Below, in pieces: positions 1 to 10,152 of a stretch of 64,000 nucleotides of DNA. How positions within the stretch are numbered: the stretch's first letter is position 1; each line of letters begins with the position of its first letter. The position numbers were made by a program, and so were the translations under genes. The stretch lies in contig NZ_JAYMGI010000002.1 of assembly GCF_035825295.1 (NCBI RefSeq), positions 7,144,001-7,208,000 on the forward strand. Direction: 5' to 3'. The DNA is from Actinacidiphila sp. DG2A-62. Lineage in GTDB: Bacteria; Actinomycetota; Actinomycetes; Streptomycetales; Streptomycetaceae. The notes under the pieces were generated by a model. That model did not search any database, was not told the origin of the DNA, and saw only the letters and a program-made list of their open reading frames with translations.

Positions 1-1743
1 TACGTCTACGGGCACCACGCGCTGGTCGGGCCGTTCGGCGGGGCGGGCGGGGGCGCGGCGTGCGGACGGTGTCTGGTGCGGCGGTGGCAGGCCGTGCGGA
101 CGCGGGGGCTGCGCGACGCGCTGGAGACCGGGACCGCGACCCGGGCGGCCGGGACCGCGCCGTGGGCCGTGCCGTTCGTCGCGGACGCGCTCGCCGCGGT
201 GCTCGCGGCCAGGCGCACCCCGCCCGGCGGCGGACGCTTCCCGTACGCCTACCTCGTGGACCTGGAGACGCTCGCCGTCACGCCGTTCCGCTACGTGCCC
301 GACGCCGAGTGCCCGGTGTGCGGCGACCGGCCGGCCGACAGCGAGGTCGACGCCCGCCTGGACGTGCCGAGTTCGCCCAAGCGCGCGCCCGACGCCTTCC
401 GGGTGCGGCCCGCCGACGCCTACGACGTGCCGCTCGACCCCTTCGTCAACCCGGCCGCCGGGATGCTCGGGCCCTCCGTGGTGCCCGACCTCGCCTCCGC
501 GTCCACCTCCTCGGCGATCGGCTCGTTCCTGCTGCGCTCCGGCGACTACCTGCGCGAGTGCTTCTGGGGCGGGCACACCGCGCGTTACCGCTCCAGCGTC
601 CGCGTCGGCCTGCTGGAGGGCCTGGAGCGCTTCGCCGGGATGCGTCCGCGCGGCCGCCGCACCGATCTCACCGCCGCCTACGACGAGTTGGCCGCCGAGT
701 ACGGGGACCAGGTGCTCGACCCGCGCATATGCGGCCTGTACTCCGAGGAGTTCCACCGCGCCGAGCCGGGCGTGCGGCCCTTCGACCCGGCCCGTCCCGT
801 CCCGTGGGTACGCGGCTGGAGCCTGCGCGACCACAGGCCCGTCCTCGTCCCGGAGATCCTCGCGTACTACCACGCGCCGGGCGGCCTGACCAACCGCTTC
901 GTGCAGGAGAGCAGCAACGGCTGCGCGTCCGGCGGCAGTCCGGCCGAAGCGGTCTACTTCGGGCTGATGGAGGTGATCGAGCGCGACGCCTTCCTGCTCG
1001 CCTGGTACGGCCGCGCGCCGCTCACCGAGATCGACCCGTCCGGCAGCCGCCGCCCCGAGACCCGCGCGATGATCGACCGGCTGGCGATGTACGGCTACCG
1101 GGCCCGCTTCTTCGACACCCGCGTCTCGTTCGCGGTGCCGGTGGTGACCGCCGTCGCCGAACGCGTCGACGGCGGCATGGGCCGGCTCTGCTTCGGCGCC
1201 GGCGCCGGGCTCGACCCGGAGGCCGCGCTCGCCGCCGGGCTGTGCGAGATCGCCACCGACGCGGTCAATCTGCGCCGCAGGACGCTGCGCGAGGAGCGCC
1301 GACTGCGCGCGATGGCCGCCGACTTCGGCAAGGTCCAGGTGCTGCACGACCACCCGCTGCTCTACGGGCTGCCGGAGATGGCCCGGTACGCGGACTTCCT
1401 GCTGCGCCGCGAGGCGACCCCCGTCACGCCGCTGCACGCGCTCGCCCGGGACACCGTGCCGCCCGCCCGGGACATGCGCGACGACGTCGAGCACGTGGTC
1501 GCCGAGGTGGCGCGCGCCGGCTTCGACGTGATCGCGGTCGACCAGACCATGCCGGAGCAGCGCGAACTCGGCTTCCATACCGCGGGGGTGATCGTGCCCG
1601 GGCTGCTGCCCATCGACTTCGGCTGGACCAGGCAGCGCGCCCGGCACATGCGCAGGACGCGCGCCGCCCTGCGCGACGCCGGCCTCGTGCCACGGGAGTT
1701 GGCCGCCGACGACCTCAACCCGGCTCCGCACCCGTTCCCCTGA
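1..1743 (+). CDS. TOMM cyclodehydratase: leader-binding/YcaO fusion, 5'-truncated by window edge
   Basis: ATP-dependent cyclodehydratase that converts Ser/Thr/Cys of a RiPP precursor to azolines. The frame is open from base 1, so the start and most of the leader-binding domain lie outside; 580 residues are visible. CGRC (about residue 21) and CPVC (about residue 104) form a tetracysteine zinc site typical of the docking module fused to YcaO. The YcaO part shows EGLERFAG, NGCASG and EVIERDAF, the ATP/Mg-binding glutamate-rich motifs. The C-terminus ends PAPHPFP, matching the PxPxP tail needed for azoline-forming YcaOs. First visible gene of a + strand RiPP operon; a paralogue lies at 10901-13131. 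Confidence 0.88.
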   Translation, partial: YVYGHHALVGPFGGAGGGAACGRCLVRRWQAVRTRGLRDALETGTATRAAGTAPWAVPFVADALAAVLAARRTPPGGGRFPYAYLVDLETLAVTPFRYVPDAECPVCGDRPADSEVDARLDVPSSPKRAPDAFRVRPADAYDVPLDPFVNPAAGMLGPSVVPDLASASTSSAIGSFLLRSGDYLRECFWGGHTARYRSSVRVGLLEGLERFAGMRPRGRRTDLTAAYDELAAEYGDQVLDPRICGLYSEEFHRAEPGVRPFDPARPVPWVRGWSLRDHRPVLVPEILAYYHAPGGLTNRFVQESSNGCASGGSPAEAVYFGLMEVIERDAFLLAWYGRAPLTEIDPSGSRRPETRAMIDRLAMYGYRARFFDTRVSFAVPVVTAVAERVDGGMGRLCFGAGAGLDPEAALAAGLCEIATDAVNLRRRTLREERRLRAMAADFGKVQVLHDHPLLYGLPEMARYADFLLRREATPVTPLHALARDTVPPARDMRDDVEHVVAEVARAGFDVIAVDQTMPEQRELGFHTAGVIVPGLLPIDFGWTRQRARHMRRTRAALRDAGLVPRELAADDLNPAPHPFP

Positions 1744-1904
1744 CCCGGACACGGCGCCCCGGCGCCACGACGCACCGCGCCCGTACGACGGGCACCACGT
1801 ACGACGCACCACGCACGACGCACCGCGCACCACCACGCGCCGCCCGGCGTGGACCGGCTCGCACCGGCCGGCAACGGCCTGGACTGGAGAGGAGAGGAGC
1901 AGCC

Positions 1905-3514
1905 GTGGGATTCGCCCATGAATACGCGACCGCCATCGTCCGGCGCGGCAGGTATCCCATGGAGCCCGTCGACTGGGTGCCCGACTGGGAGGACCGGCCG
2001 CGCAAGGGCAAGCACTTCCCTGCCGCGCCCGCCTTCCCGCTGCCCGAGGGACCTGCCGACGACGCCGCCTCCACCGTCCAGCGCGGACTCCACGGACCCT
2101 CCGGGGACGGGGAGTTCACGCTGCCGCTGCTGGCCGGCATGCTTCGCGACTCCTACGGACTGGTCGACCGCCGGCTCGCCGTGCAGGCCAACTCCGACCT
2201 CGGCACGCTGCCGATGTACACCCAGGCCAACTGGTCGCGCGGGTCCGCCTCCGGCGGCGGGCTCTACCCGGTCGGCGTGCACCTGATCGCGGGCCCCGGC
2301 GGCCCGCTCACCCCGGGCGTCCACTACTACGACACCCGGCACCACGCCCTGCGCCGGCTGCTGGCGGGCGACGTCACGCCGCAGGTGCGGGCCGCGGTCG
2401 GCCGACCCGCCGCGGGCCACGACCAGTTCCTCGTGCTCGGCGTGCGGTTCTGGCAGAACGCCTTCAAGTACAACAGCTTCTGCTACCACGTCGTCTGCAT
2501 GGACACCGGCGCGCTGCTCCAGACCTGGCGGATCTGGGCGCGGGCGCACGGCCTCGACCTCGGGCCCGCCTTCTGGTTCGACGAGCCCGCGCTCGGCCGG
2601 CTGCTCGGCGTGACGCCCGAGGAGGAGGGCGTGTTCGCGGTCGTCCCGCTGCGGTGGCGCGGCGCGGGCTCCGTACGGGCGTCCGGGGACACGGCGGCCA
2701 CCGGGGAGCCGGGCACCACGCCCGGGCCGCGGGTCCGGCACACCGACCAGGAGCGCTCGCGCCGCCTCACCGTCTTCGAGACCAACACCGCCGTGCACGC
2801 CGCCACGTTGGAGGACGCGGCGCTGCGGCCGGCCCCGGCGCGCTGGACGCCGCGCTGCCGCCGCGGGTCCCGGCAGGCGGCGAACGCATCGCGCTGCCCG
2901 CGCCAGAACCGCTGGACGCCGGGGTGCGGCGGGCGCTGCGGGCCCGGCGCAGCAGCTTCGGCCGCTTCCAGGCGACCACGCCGCTGGCCTCCGCCGCGCT
3001 GTCGACCGTGCTGGCCGCCGCGGACGCGGCCGGGCGGCTGGGCAGCGACGCCGAGACGCCCGGCGGGCCGCCGCTCACCCGGCTGCACGTCTTCGTCAAC
3101 CACGTCGCGGGCGTGCCGCAGGGCGGCTACGTCTACGACCGCGCCGACCGCACCCTGCGGCTGGTCCGCCCCGGTCCGCCCGGGGAGTTCCTCCAGCGCA
3201 ACTACTTCCTGGCGAACTACAACCTGGAGCAGGCCGCGGCCGTCATCGTGCCCGCCGCCCGCACCCACGCGGTGCTCGACGCGGTCGGCGACCGCGGCTA
3301 CCGGCTGGTGAACGCGGTCGTCGGCGGCATCTCCCAGGCCGTCTACACCGCGGCCTCCGCGGCCGGCCTGGCGTGCGGCGTGGCGCTCGGCTTCGACGCC
3401 CTGTCCTACCGCGAGGACCTGGACCTCGAAGCCACCGGCGAACTCCCCCTGCTGCTCATGATGATCGGCCACGAGCGCCCCCGCCCGGCCGACTTCCGCT
3501 ACGAGATCGCCTGA
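1905..3514 (+). CDS. SagB-type FMN azoline dehydrogenase, apparent -1 frameshift near 2836
   Basis: Predicted FMN nitroreductase-fold dehydrogenase that oxidises azolines to azoles after the YcaO step. The GTG start at 1905 follows GGAGAGGAG. The N-terminal half reads GSASGGGLYPVGVH and NAFKYNSFCYHVV, typical of SagB/ThcOx proteins, up to about 2830. The C-terminal half (RRSSFGRF, then LQRNYFLANYNLEQAAA) continues one frame back to the stop at 3514. Adding one C to CCCC at 2833-2836 rejoins the frames as ...LRPAPGALDAAL..., giving about 536 aa, a usual length for two-domain SagB. Read literally, the first frame runs as nonsense to 3311. I favour a sequencing deletion; two separate genes are unlikely because the second half has no good start. 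Confidence 0.8.
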
Positions 3515-3633
3515 CGGCCCGGCCATGGCGAGGGGAGCGATGCCCGCGGAACAGCGCGCGGGACGGTACGCGGTACGGCACGACGAACGGCACGCGGTGC
3601 GGCGCGGAACGACGACGGAGGGGAGTGGACGCG

Positions 3634-6600
3634 ATGGGCGCGACCGCGGCTGAGACGGCGAACGGGACGGGGACGGCGCCCCCGGCGGCTCCCGCGGGCG
3701 CGGGCGCGTCGGCGCGGGCGACCGCTGACGCGGCGGGCGCCGCCGCCGACGGCCAGGACTGGGAGCTGAACCGGAGGTTCGTGCTGCGGCTGGCAGGGCT
3801 GCCGTTCGAGGCGGTGGAGGGGCTGCGGGACGCCGACGCGGCGGCATGGGCGTCGCGGGTGCCGGCCGCCGAGGACGCGCTCGCCGCGCTCGCCGCCGAC
3901 CTGGACGCGCCGCTGACCGCGCTGGTCACCGCCGTCGAGGACCCGCGCGAGCGGCGCGCGGTGCTGGCTGTGCGGCGCGAGGTCTTCAACGCGCGGCTGC
4001 CCAAGGACGCCGGCGCGGTGCGGGCGGTCGCCGCCCGGCTGGACCCCGACGGCGCGGCGGCGCTGACCGCGTGGCTGGCGCGGCGCGAGGAACTGGCCGC
4101 GCTGCTGGCCGAGGGCGGCCCGCTGGTCGACGCGGCACTCGCCCGGGCCCGTGCGCGGCTGCGCGTGCTCGCCCGCGAGGACCGGCTGCGCCGCGGGCTG
4201 GTGCTGGCCTCGCCGACGCTGGACGCGCAACTCGACGCGTTCGTCGCCGAGTTCGAGGCGGCGACGGGCGTGACACCCGAGGTCGCGGCGACCGGCGGGA
4301 CCGGGGCGAGCGGGGTGGTCCGGGCGGCCGGCGGGGCCGGCGTCTTCGCCGCGACCGCCGCGACCGCCGCGGCGGAGGGCGGCGGGACGCGGCGCGGCCG
4401 CGCGCCCGCGTACACCCCCGACAAGCGCGCGCGGAAGAAGGAGCGCTCGCTGCTGGCGTACCTCTACCGGACCGCGTGCAAGACCAGTCCGTTCAGCACC
4501 TTCACCGCGGTGGCGCCGGGGGAGTTCCGGGCCGGGGCGGGCGAGGTGCGCACCGACGGCGAGTGGACCGGGCACCCCCGGCTGAACGTCGTGGTGCTGG
4601 CCCGTCTCGCCGAGCTGATCGCCGCGGACCCCGCGCGGCGCGCCGACCTGCCGGTCACACTGTCCGCGGGCTGGGAGCTGGACGAGGACCGGGTGCGGTT
4701 CGTGCGGCGCTCGGTGACCGCGGGCGACGACAGCGCCGCGGTGAGCTTCGACGCCGCGCACGACCGGCTGTTCTTCCTGCGCCGCCGCGGCATGCTGGAA
4801 CGCCTGCTCGCGCTCTTCGCGGACGGCGTCGCGCTGCGCCACGCCGACCTGGAGGCGTGGCTGGCCGCCGAGACCGGGGCGCCGCCGCACGAGGCGGCCC
4901 GCTACTGCGCGGCCCTGCTGGAACTGGGCATGCTCCAGACCGCGGGCCTCGCCACCGACGTCCACTCCGCCGACCCACTGCGGGACTTCCAGGCCGCGCT
5001 GCGCGACCTTGGCCGCGACTGGGCCGACGCCACCGCGGACCGGCTGGAGGCGGCGGCCGGCCACGTCGACGCGTACGCCGCCGCCGACGCCGCGGGACGG
5101 CGCGCGCTGCTCGCCGCGCTGCGCCGCGAACTGCTGGACGTGCAGAGGTCGTTGGGCGCGGCCGACGCCTCGCTGCCGCAGACCCTGCTCTACGAGGACG
5201 TCAGCGAGCGGCCGGTCGCCGCGGACGCCGAGCGCTGGCAGGCGCTCGCCGCGGAGCCGTTGCGGGCGCTCACCGGCATCCTGCCCGCCTTCGACGTCGC
5301 GCTGCCGCAGCGGCTGGTGCTCAAGGGCTTCTTCCTGGCCCGCTACGGCCGCGGCGGGCGCTGCGACGACCTGCTGCGGCTGGTGCACGACTTCCACGAG
5401 GACGTGTTCACGCAGTACCTCCAGTTCACGGCGCTCAAATCGCCCTGGGCGGAGGACGGTTCGCACGCGCCGGAGGAGAACTGGCTCGGCATGCCGGAGG
5501 TCGCCGCGCTGGACCGGGCCCGCGCGGAGTTCACCCGGCGGATGCGGGCGCTGTGGTCCGCCCACTCCGAACGCGACGCCGACGCCGCAGAGTTGGTGCT
5601 GGACGAGGACACGATCGACGCCGTGCGCGCCGAACTCGCCCCCCTCGGGTCCGCCTTCGACCCCCACAGCCACTTCGTCCAACTCGCCGACCGCCGCGAC
5701 GACCCCCTCGTCGTCCTGAACAACTCCTACGGCGGCCTGGCCTTCCCCTTCACCCGTTTCACCCACTGCTTCGACACGACGTCCGCTTCCACCGCGGGCA
5801 GCGCGGCGCTGCGGTCGGGGCTGCGGGAGGTGCAGCCGGACGGCGCCGTGTTCGCGGAGGTCACCGCCGGGGCCGCGACGACGAACCTGAATCTGCACGG
5901 GCGGCTCACCGACTACGAGATCGTCTGCCCGGGGGAGACCAGCACCGCGCCCCCTGACGCGCGGCTGGACCTGGACGACCTGTACGCGGAGCACGACGCG
6001 GAGCGGGACCGGCTGGTGCTGCGGTCGCGGCGGCTGGGGCGCGAGGTGGTGCCGCTCTACCTCGGCTACCTGGTGCCGATGGTGCTGCCCGAGGTGCCGC
6101 GCACCCTGCTGCTGTTCTCGCCGACCTCGCGCTCCCGGCCGGAGGCGTGGCGCGGGGTGCCCGAGGGCCCCGAGCGCGGCGGCGTCACCTCGCGGCCCCG
6201 GGTGCGCTACCGCAGCCTGGTGCTGCACCGGCGCCGCTGGACCGCGGCCCCCGGCGCGCTGCCGGTCCGTACGCCGGGCGCGGACGACGCCGCCTGGTAC
6301 CTGGCCTGGCAGCGCTGGCGCCGCGAACACGGCCTGCCCGCGCGGGTGTTCGCCACCGTTCGGCCCGCCGACGACGGCACCGGACCCGCCGCGGCCTTCG
6401 GCGGCGGCGCCAAACCGCAGTACGTCGACTTCGACAGCCCGCTCTCGCTGACCGCCCTCGAAGGACTGCTGGCCGGCGGCCCGGTCCGCACCGTCTTCGA
6501 GGAGATGCTGCCCGAGCAGGACGAGCTGCACGTGCGGTCCCCGCGCGGCCGGCACGTCGCCGAGGTCGCTTTGGAGATCGTCCCCCGCCCGGGCGGGCGG

Positions 6601-6657
6601 CCCGCCCCCGACCCCGACAGCCGCGCCCGGCACGGAAGGCAGGACACCCCCGCATGA
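3634..6657 (+). CDS. LanB-type dehydratase, glutamylation subunit (Lant_dehydr_N)
   Basis: Split class I lantibiotic dehydratase domain of 1007 aa that would use glutamyl-tRNA to glutamylate Ser/Thr of the precursor. The family signature RTACKTSPFSTFT is at about residue 287, and a late motif VPLYLGYLVPMVLPEVP is also present. ATG 3634 is chosen because GGAGGGG ends about 10 nt upstream; GTG 3625 in frame is too close to that site. The first 45 residues are an Ala/Gly-rich tail of no clear function. The stop overlaps the ATG of the next gene (ATGA), so the two subunits are probably translated together. The split architecture is that of thiopeptide and goadsporin-like clusters rather than full-length NisB. 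Confidence 0.88.
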   Translation: MGATAAETANGTGTAPPAAPAGAGASARATADAAGAAADGQDWELNRRFVLRLAGLPFEAVEGLRDADAAAWASRVPAAEDALAALAADLDAPLTALVTAVEDPRERRAVLAVRREVFNARLPKDAGAVRAVAARLDPDGAAALTAWLARREELAALLAEGGPLVDAALARARARLRVLAREDRLRRGLVLASPTLDAQLDAFVAEFEAATGVTPEVAATGGTGASGVVRAAGGAGVFAATAATAAAEGGGTRRGRAPAYTPDKRARKKERSLLAYLYRTACKTSPFSTFTAVAPGEFRAGAGEVRTDGEWTGHPRLNVVVLARLAELIAADPARRADLPVTLSAGWELDEDRVRFVRRSVTAGDDSAAVSFDAAHDRLFFLRRRGMLERLLALFADGVALRHADLEAWLAAETGAPPHEAARYCAALLELGMLQTAGLATDVHSADPLRDFQAALRDLGRDWADATADRLEAAAGHVDAYAAADAAGRRALLAALRRELLDVQRSLGAADASLPQTLLYEDVSERPVAADAERWQALAAEPLRALTGILPAFDVALPQRLVLKGFFLARYGRGGRCDDLLRLVHDFHEDVFTQYLQFTALKSPWAEDGSHAPEENWLGMPEVAALDRARAEFTRRMRALWSAHSERDADAAELVLDEDTIDAVRAELAPLGSAFDPHSHFVQLADRRDDPLVVLNNSYGGLAFPFTRFTHCFDTTSASTAGSAALRSGLREVQPDGAVFAEVTAGAATTNLNLHGRLTDYEIVCPGETSTAPPDARLDLDDLYAEHDAERDRLVLRSRRLGREVVPLYLGYLVPMVLPEVPRTLLLFSPTSRSRPEAWRGVPEGPERGGVTSRPRVRYRSLVLHRRRWTAAPGALPVRTPGADDAAWYLAWQRWRREHGLPARVFATVRPADDGTGPAAAFGGGAKPQYVDFDSPLSLTALEGLLAGGPVRTVFEEMLPEQDELHVRSPRGRHVAEVALEIVPRPGGRPAPDPDSRARHGRQDTPA

Positions 6658-7765
6658 CCACCACCACCGCGCCGGACACCGCCGGCGCCCGGCCGGCGGG
6701 CCGCGCGGCGACTGGCAGGCGTACCACGTCTTCTACGCCGCGAGCACCCGCCCGTTCCTGCTCCAGTGCGCCCGCCCGCTGGTCGCCGGCCTCACCGCCG
6801 ACGGCCTGATCAGCGGCTGGTTCTTCATCAACTACTGGCTGGAGGGCCCGCACATCAGGCTGCGGCTGCGACCCTCCTCGCCGGCCGCCGCCGACGCCGT
6901 CGCGCAGCGCGCCACCGCCGCGATCGAGGACTTCCTGCGCCGCAGGCCCGCGCTCTACGAGGTCAAGGACGGCTTCCTCGCCGAGCTGTACAACACCCTC
7001 TTCGAGCTGGAGTACCCCGGCGGCGAGCGCGACCGCTACACCGACGCCGCCGGGCGGATGCGGCTGCGCGCCAACAACTCCTTCAGCCCCGAGCCGTACG
7101 AGCCGGAGTACGGCAAGTACGGCGGCCCGGCCGGCGTCGAACTCGCCGAGTGGCACTTCCAGCGCTCCAGCGAACTCGTCGTCGAGGCCGCCGCCGGGAT
7201 GAACCTGCACCTGCGGACCGTCCTGCTGGGCGTGTCCGCGCAGTTGATGATGACCATGTGCGGATGCCTGATCGCCGACCGCGACGCGCTGCTGCACTTC
7301 CTCGACCGCTACCACGAGTTCTGGAACTCCGCCTTCAGCGGCACCAACTACACCGCCCAGGACGGCTACGACCGCGCGTACCGGTCGATGGACGCGGCGC
7401 TGCCCCGGCGCTTCCAGGAGATCCGGCGGGCGGTCGCCGAGCCCGCGCCCGAACGGCTGCCGGGCTTCCTGCGCGGCTGGGCCGAGCACTGCCTGGACCT
7501 GCGGGACCGCGTCACGGCGCTCGCGGACCGCGGCGACCTGGTGTTCCGCTCCTGGGACGGCACCCGTGACCTGCACGTCACCGACCCCGCACAGGCGCTG
7601 CCGATGCTCGCCTCGCCGTATATGCACATGACCAACAACCGGTTGTCGGTGAGCGTCCGCGACGAGGCGTACCTGTCGTACGTGCTCGGCCGCGCCCTGC
7701 GCGAACCCGGACCGGAGCCCCGACCCGGGTCCGCGCCCGACCCCCAGCCGCCGGCGGCGCCGTGA
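6654..7765 (+). CDS. SpaB_C-type thiopeptide/LanB C-terminal domain protein, frameshift near 6690-6710
   Basis: Stand-alone SpaB_C domain (thiopeptide-type biosynthesis family). Members either eliminate glutamate to give Dha/Dhb or catalyse the pyridine-forming cycloaddition. The body reads DWQAYHVFYAAS, FINYWLEGPHIRLRLRP and PYMHMTNNRLSVS, all typical of the family. The coupled ATG 6654 opens a frame reading MTTTTAPDTAGARPAG, which joins the body only if one base is added in the GCCGGCGGG-rich stretch around 6690-6705. No ATG, GTG, TTG or CTG was found in the body frame back to about 6480. Restored length is about 370 aa. As the only SpaB_C seen here and directly paired with the glutamylation subunit, elimination is the more likely role. 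Confidence 0.8.
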
Positions 7766-10152
7766 CCACCGCCGACCTGCTGGAGATGCGCCCCGCGATG
7801 CGCCCCGACGTCCTCGTGGGCCCGGCGCTGATGCGCGGACCGGTCGCGGTGCACCTGGTCAAGGACCCGGTGTCCGGGGCCCGGTTGGAGCTGGGCGCCA
7901 AGGAGCACTTCATCGTCAGCCGGCTCGACGGCACCCGCACCCTCGCCGAGATCGGCGCGGAGTACGCCGCCGCCTTCGGCGCCCGGCTCGGCCCGGCGCA
8001 GTGGCAGCAGATGCTGCGGCTGCTGTCCGTACGGCAGTTGCTCGCCGGCGCCGGGACCCCCGCCTCCGACGCGCCGCACGCGCCTACCGCCCGTCCCGCG
8101 GCCCCCCGGCCCGCCACGACGGCTGCGAGCGGCCCCAACTCCGCCGCGGGCAGGGACTCATGGCTGTCCGGGCGGACCCGGATGGTCGCCGACGCACCCG
8201 CGCTGATGGACCGGCTGCACCGGGCGACCGGCTTCGCCCGGCGGCCCGCGGTGCTCGCCCCGCTGCTCGCGCTGTGCGCCGCGCTGCTGGTCGCCGAGGC
8301 GCTGAGCTTCGGCGAACTCGCCCACGCCACCCACCGGTTGTTCGACGAGCCGGTGACGCTGTGCGCCGTCGGCGTGGTGCTGTGGTTCAGCCTGGCCGCG
8401 CACGAACTCGCACACGGCGTGGTCGCCCGCGCCTTCGGGCTGCGCGTCGCCGAGATCGGCCTGCGCCGCTACGCCGGCTTCATGACCTACCTGTACTGCG
8501 AGGTCGAGGACGTGCAGTTCCTCGGCGGGCGCGGGCGGCAGATCGCCGTCGCGTCGGCCGGCGCGGTCGCCAACCTGGTGTTCCTGCTGCCCTGTTGGCC
8601 GGTGTGGGCGCTGCTGCCCGGCTCGGCGCAGGCCGTGCCGTTCTTCGGCGGACTGATCCTGCTCGGCACCGCGATGGCGCTGCTCAACCTGCTGCCGCTG
8701 CCGCCGCTCGACGGCTACAAGGCACTCGGCTACGGCCTCGGCACGCTCCGACTGGCCACCGAGAGCCGGGCGTTCCTGCGCGCCGCGCCCCGCAGGAGCA
8801 CCCGCGCCGCCTACCCGCCCCGGCTGCGCGCGGTCTACGGCGGCTACGTCGCGCTGTGCGCGGTGCTCGCCCTCGCCGCGATCGGCGCCGCCGGGCTGCT
8901 CTGCCGCCGCACCCTGCCCGGCAGGTGGGACGCCTTCTCCTTCTGGCTGCCGCTCGCCGCGGTGGCCGCGGCGTCCGCCCTGCGCCTGCTCGGCACCCGC
9001 GCCGCCGCCCGCCGCGCCCGCGCCGCGCCGCCCCCGCCCACCGGACCCGGGCCGCGCGCCGACACCCCTGCCCGCAGCGGCGACGCCACAGCCCGTACCG
9101 GAGACCCTGCCCGTACCGACACCCCTGTCCGTACCGAAGACCCGTCCCGTACCGAGAGCGAAAGCCGAACCGTGCCCGCACGCGCGCCCAGATCCGTACC
9201 GCACGACGAGACCGCGCCGGAGGCGCCCATGGAACCGGCCGGGCCACGGTCGCAGGAACCGGCCGTCGTGCTCGACGGCGTGAGCAAGCGGTACGGGGAG
9301 GTGCGGGCGCTCGACGGGGTGTCGCTGACCGTGGGCCGCGGCGAGTTCTTCGGCGTCCTCGGGCCCAACGGCGCGGGCAAGACCACCCTCGTGGAGATCG
9401 TCGAGGGCATGCGCCGGGCCGACGCCGGGACCGTCACGGTGCTCGGCGCCAGCCCGTGGCCGCGCAACATCGCGCTGCTGCGCCGCATCGGCGTGCAGAC
9501 GCAGACCTCGGCGTTCTTCACCCGGCTGACCGCCGCCGAGCACCTGGAGACCGTCGCCGCGCTGCACGGCCTGGACCGCGAGGCCGCACGCCGCGCGCTG
9601 GACGCCGTCGACCTCGGCGACAAGGCCCGCAGCCGCGTCGACACCCTCTCCGGCGGCCAGCGGCAGCGGCTGGCACTGGCCACCGCCATGGTGCACGAGC
9701 CCGACCTGATCTTCCTGGACGAGCCGACCGCCGCGCTGGACCCCGAGGCCCGCCGCTCGCTGTGGGACGTACTGCGCTCGCTGCGCGGGCAGGGCCGCAC
9801 CATCGTCTACACCACCCACTACCTGGACGAGGCCGAGGCGCTGTGCGACCGCGTCGCGATCATCGCGGCCAGGCTGGTCGCGCTCGACACGCCCAACGCG
9901 CTGATCCGCTCGCTCGCCGCGCCCGCCCGGCTGCTGGTCCCCGCCGACCGGATCACCCCCGACCAGGCCCGCGCCATCGAGGGCGTGGAACGCGTCCTGG
10001 TCGAGGGCGGCGAGGTGGTCATCGAGACGCACGCCGCCAACCGGGTGCTGGTCGCCGTCGGGGAGTTCGTGGACATGGACGCGATCCAGACCCGCACCGC
10101 CACCCTCGAGGACGCCTACCTGCGGCTGACCGGATCGGAGCACGCCCGATGA
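7762..10152 (+). CDS. PqqD-like / M50 metalloprotease / ABC ATPase fusion protein
   Basis: Three modules in 796 aa. Residues about 20-95 resemble PqqD/RRE folds that grip RiPP leader peptides. Residues about 165-400 form a polytopic M50 (site-2-protease-like) domain with HELAH at about 214 and NLLPLPPLDGY at about 309, the zinc ligand motifs. A Thr/Pro/Arg-rich linker (about 415-490) with repeated R-T-x-D/E-P-x units leads to an ABC ATPase with GPNGAGKTT (about 534), LSGGQRQR and LIFLDEPTAALD. It probably binds, cleaves and exports the modified peptide with the permease encoded next. GTG 7762 overlaps the upstream stop (GTGA). PqqD-M50 proteins and ABC ATPases are usually separate polypeptides, so the triple fusion is notable. 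Confidence 0.87.
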   Translation: MTTADLLEMRPAMRPDVLVGPALMRGPVAVHLVKDPVSGARLELGAKEHFIVSRLDGTRTLAEIGAEYAAAFGARLGPAQWQQMLRLLSVRQLLAGAGTPASDAPHAPTARPAAPRPATTAASGPNSAAGRDSWLSGRTRMVADAPALMDRLHRATGFARRPAVLAPLLALCAALLVAEALSFGELAHATHRLFDEPVTLCAVGVVLWFSLAAHELAHGVVARAFGLRVAEIGLRRYAGFMTYLYCEVEDVQFLGGRGRQIAVASAGAVANLVFLLPCWPVWALLPGSAQAVPFFGGLILLGTAMALLNLLPLPPLDGYKALGYGLGTLRLATESRAFLRAAPRRSTRAAYPPRLRAVYGGYVALCAVLALAAIGAAGLLCRRTLPGRWDAFSFWLPLAAVAAASALRLLGTRAAARRARAAPPPPTGPGPRADTPARSGDATARTGDPARTDTPVRTEDPSRTESESRTVPARAPRSVPHDETAPEAPMEPAGPRSQEPAVVLDGVSKRYGEVRALDGVSLTVGRGEFFGVLGPNGAGKTTLVEIVEGMRRADAGTVTVLGASPWPRNIALLRRIGVQTQTSAFFTRLTAAEHLETVAALHGLDREAARRALDAVDLGDKARSRVDTLSGGQRQRLALATAMVHEPDLIFLDEPTAALDPEARRSLWDVLRSLRGQGRTIVYTTHYLDEAEALCDRVAIIAARLVALDTPNALIRSLAAPARLLVPADRITPDQARAIEGVERVLVEGGEVVIETHAANRVLVAVGEFVDMDAIQTRTATLEDAYLRLTGSEHAR

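Noticed and set aside
2654..3514. A separate second SagB-like gene starting inside the first
   Set aside because: The start would fall in sequence that encodes the first half in another frame; no RBS, and one added C gives a normal single protein.
3499..6633. Minus-strand open frame of over 1000 codons opposite the LanB gene
   Set aside because: Shadow of GC-biased codon use; composition is random (Arg/Gly/Gln-rich) and no family motif is present, whereas the + frame has clear LanB motifs.
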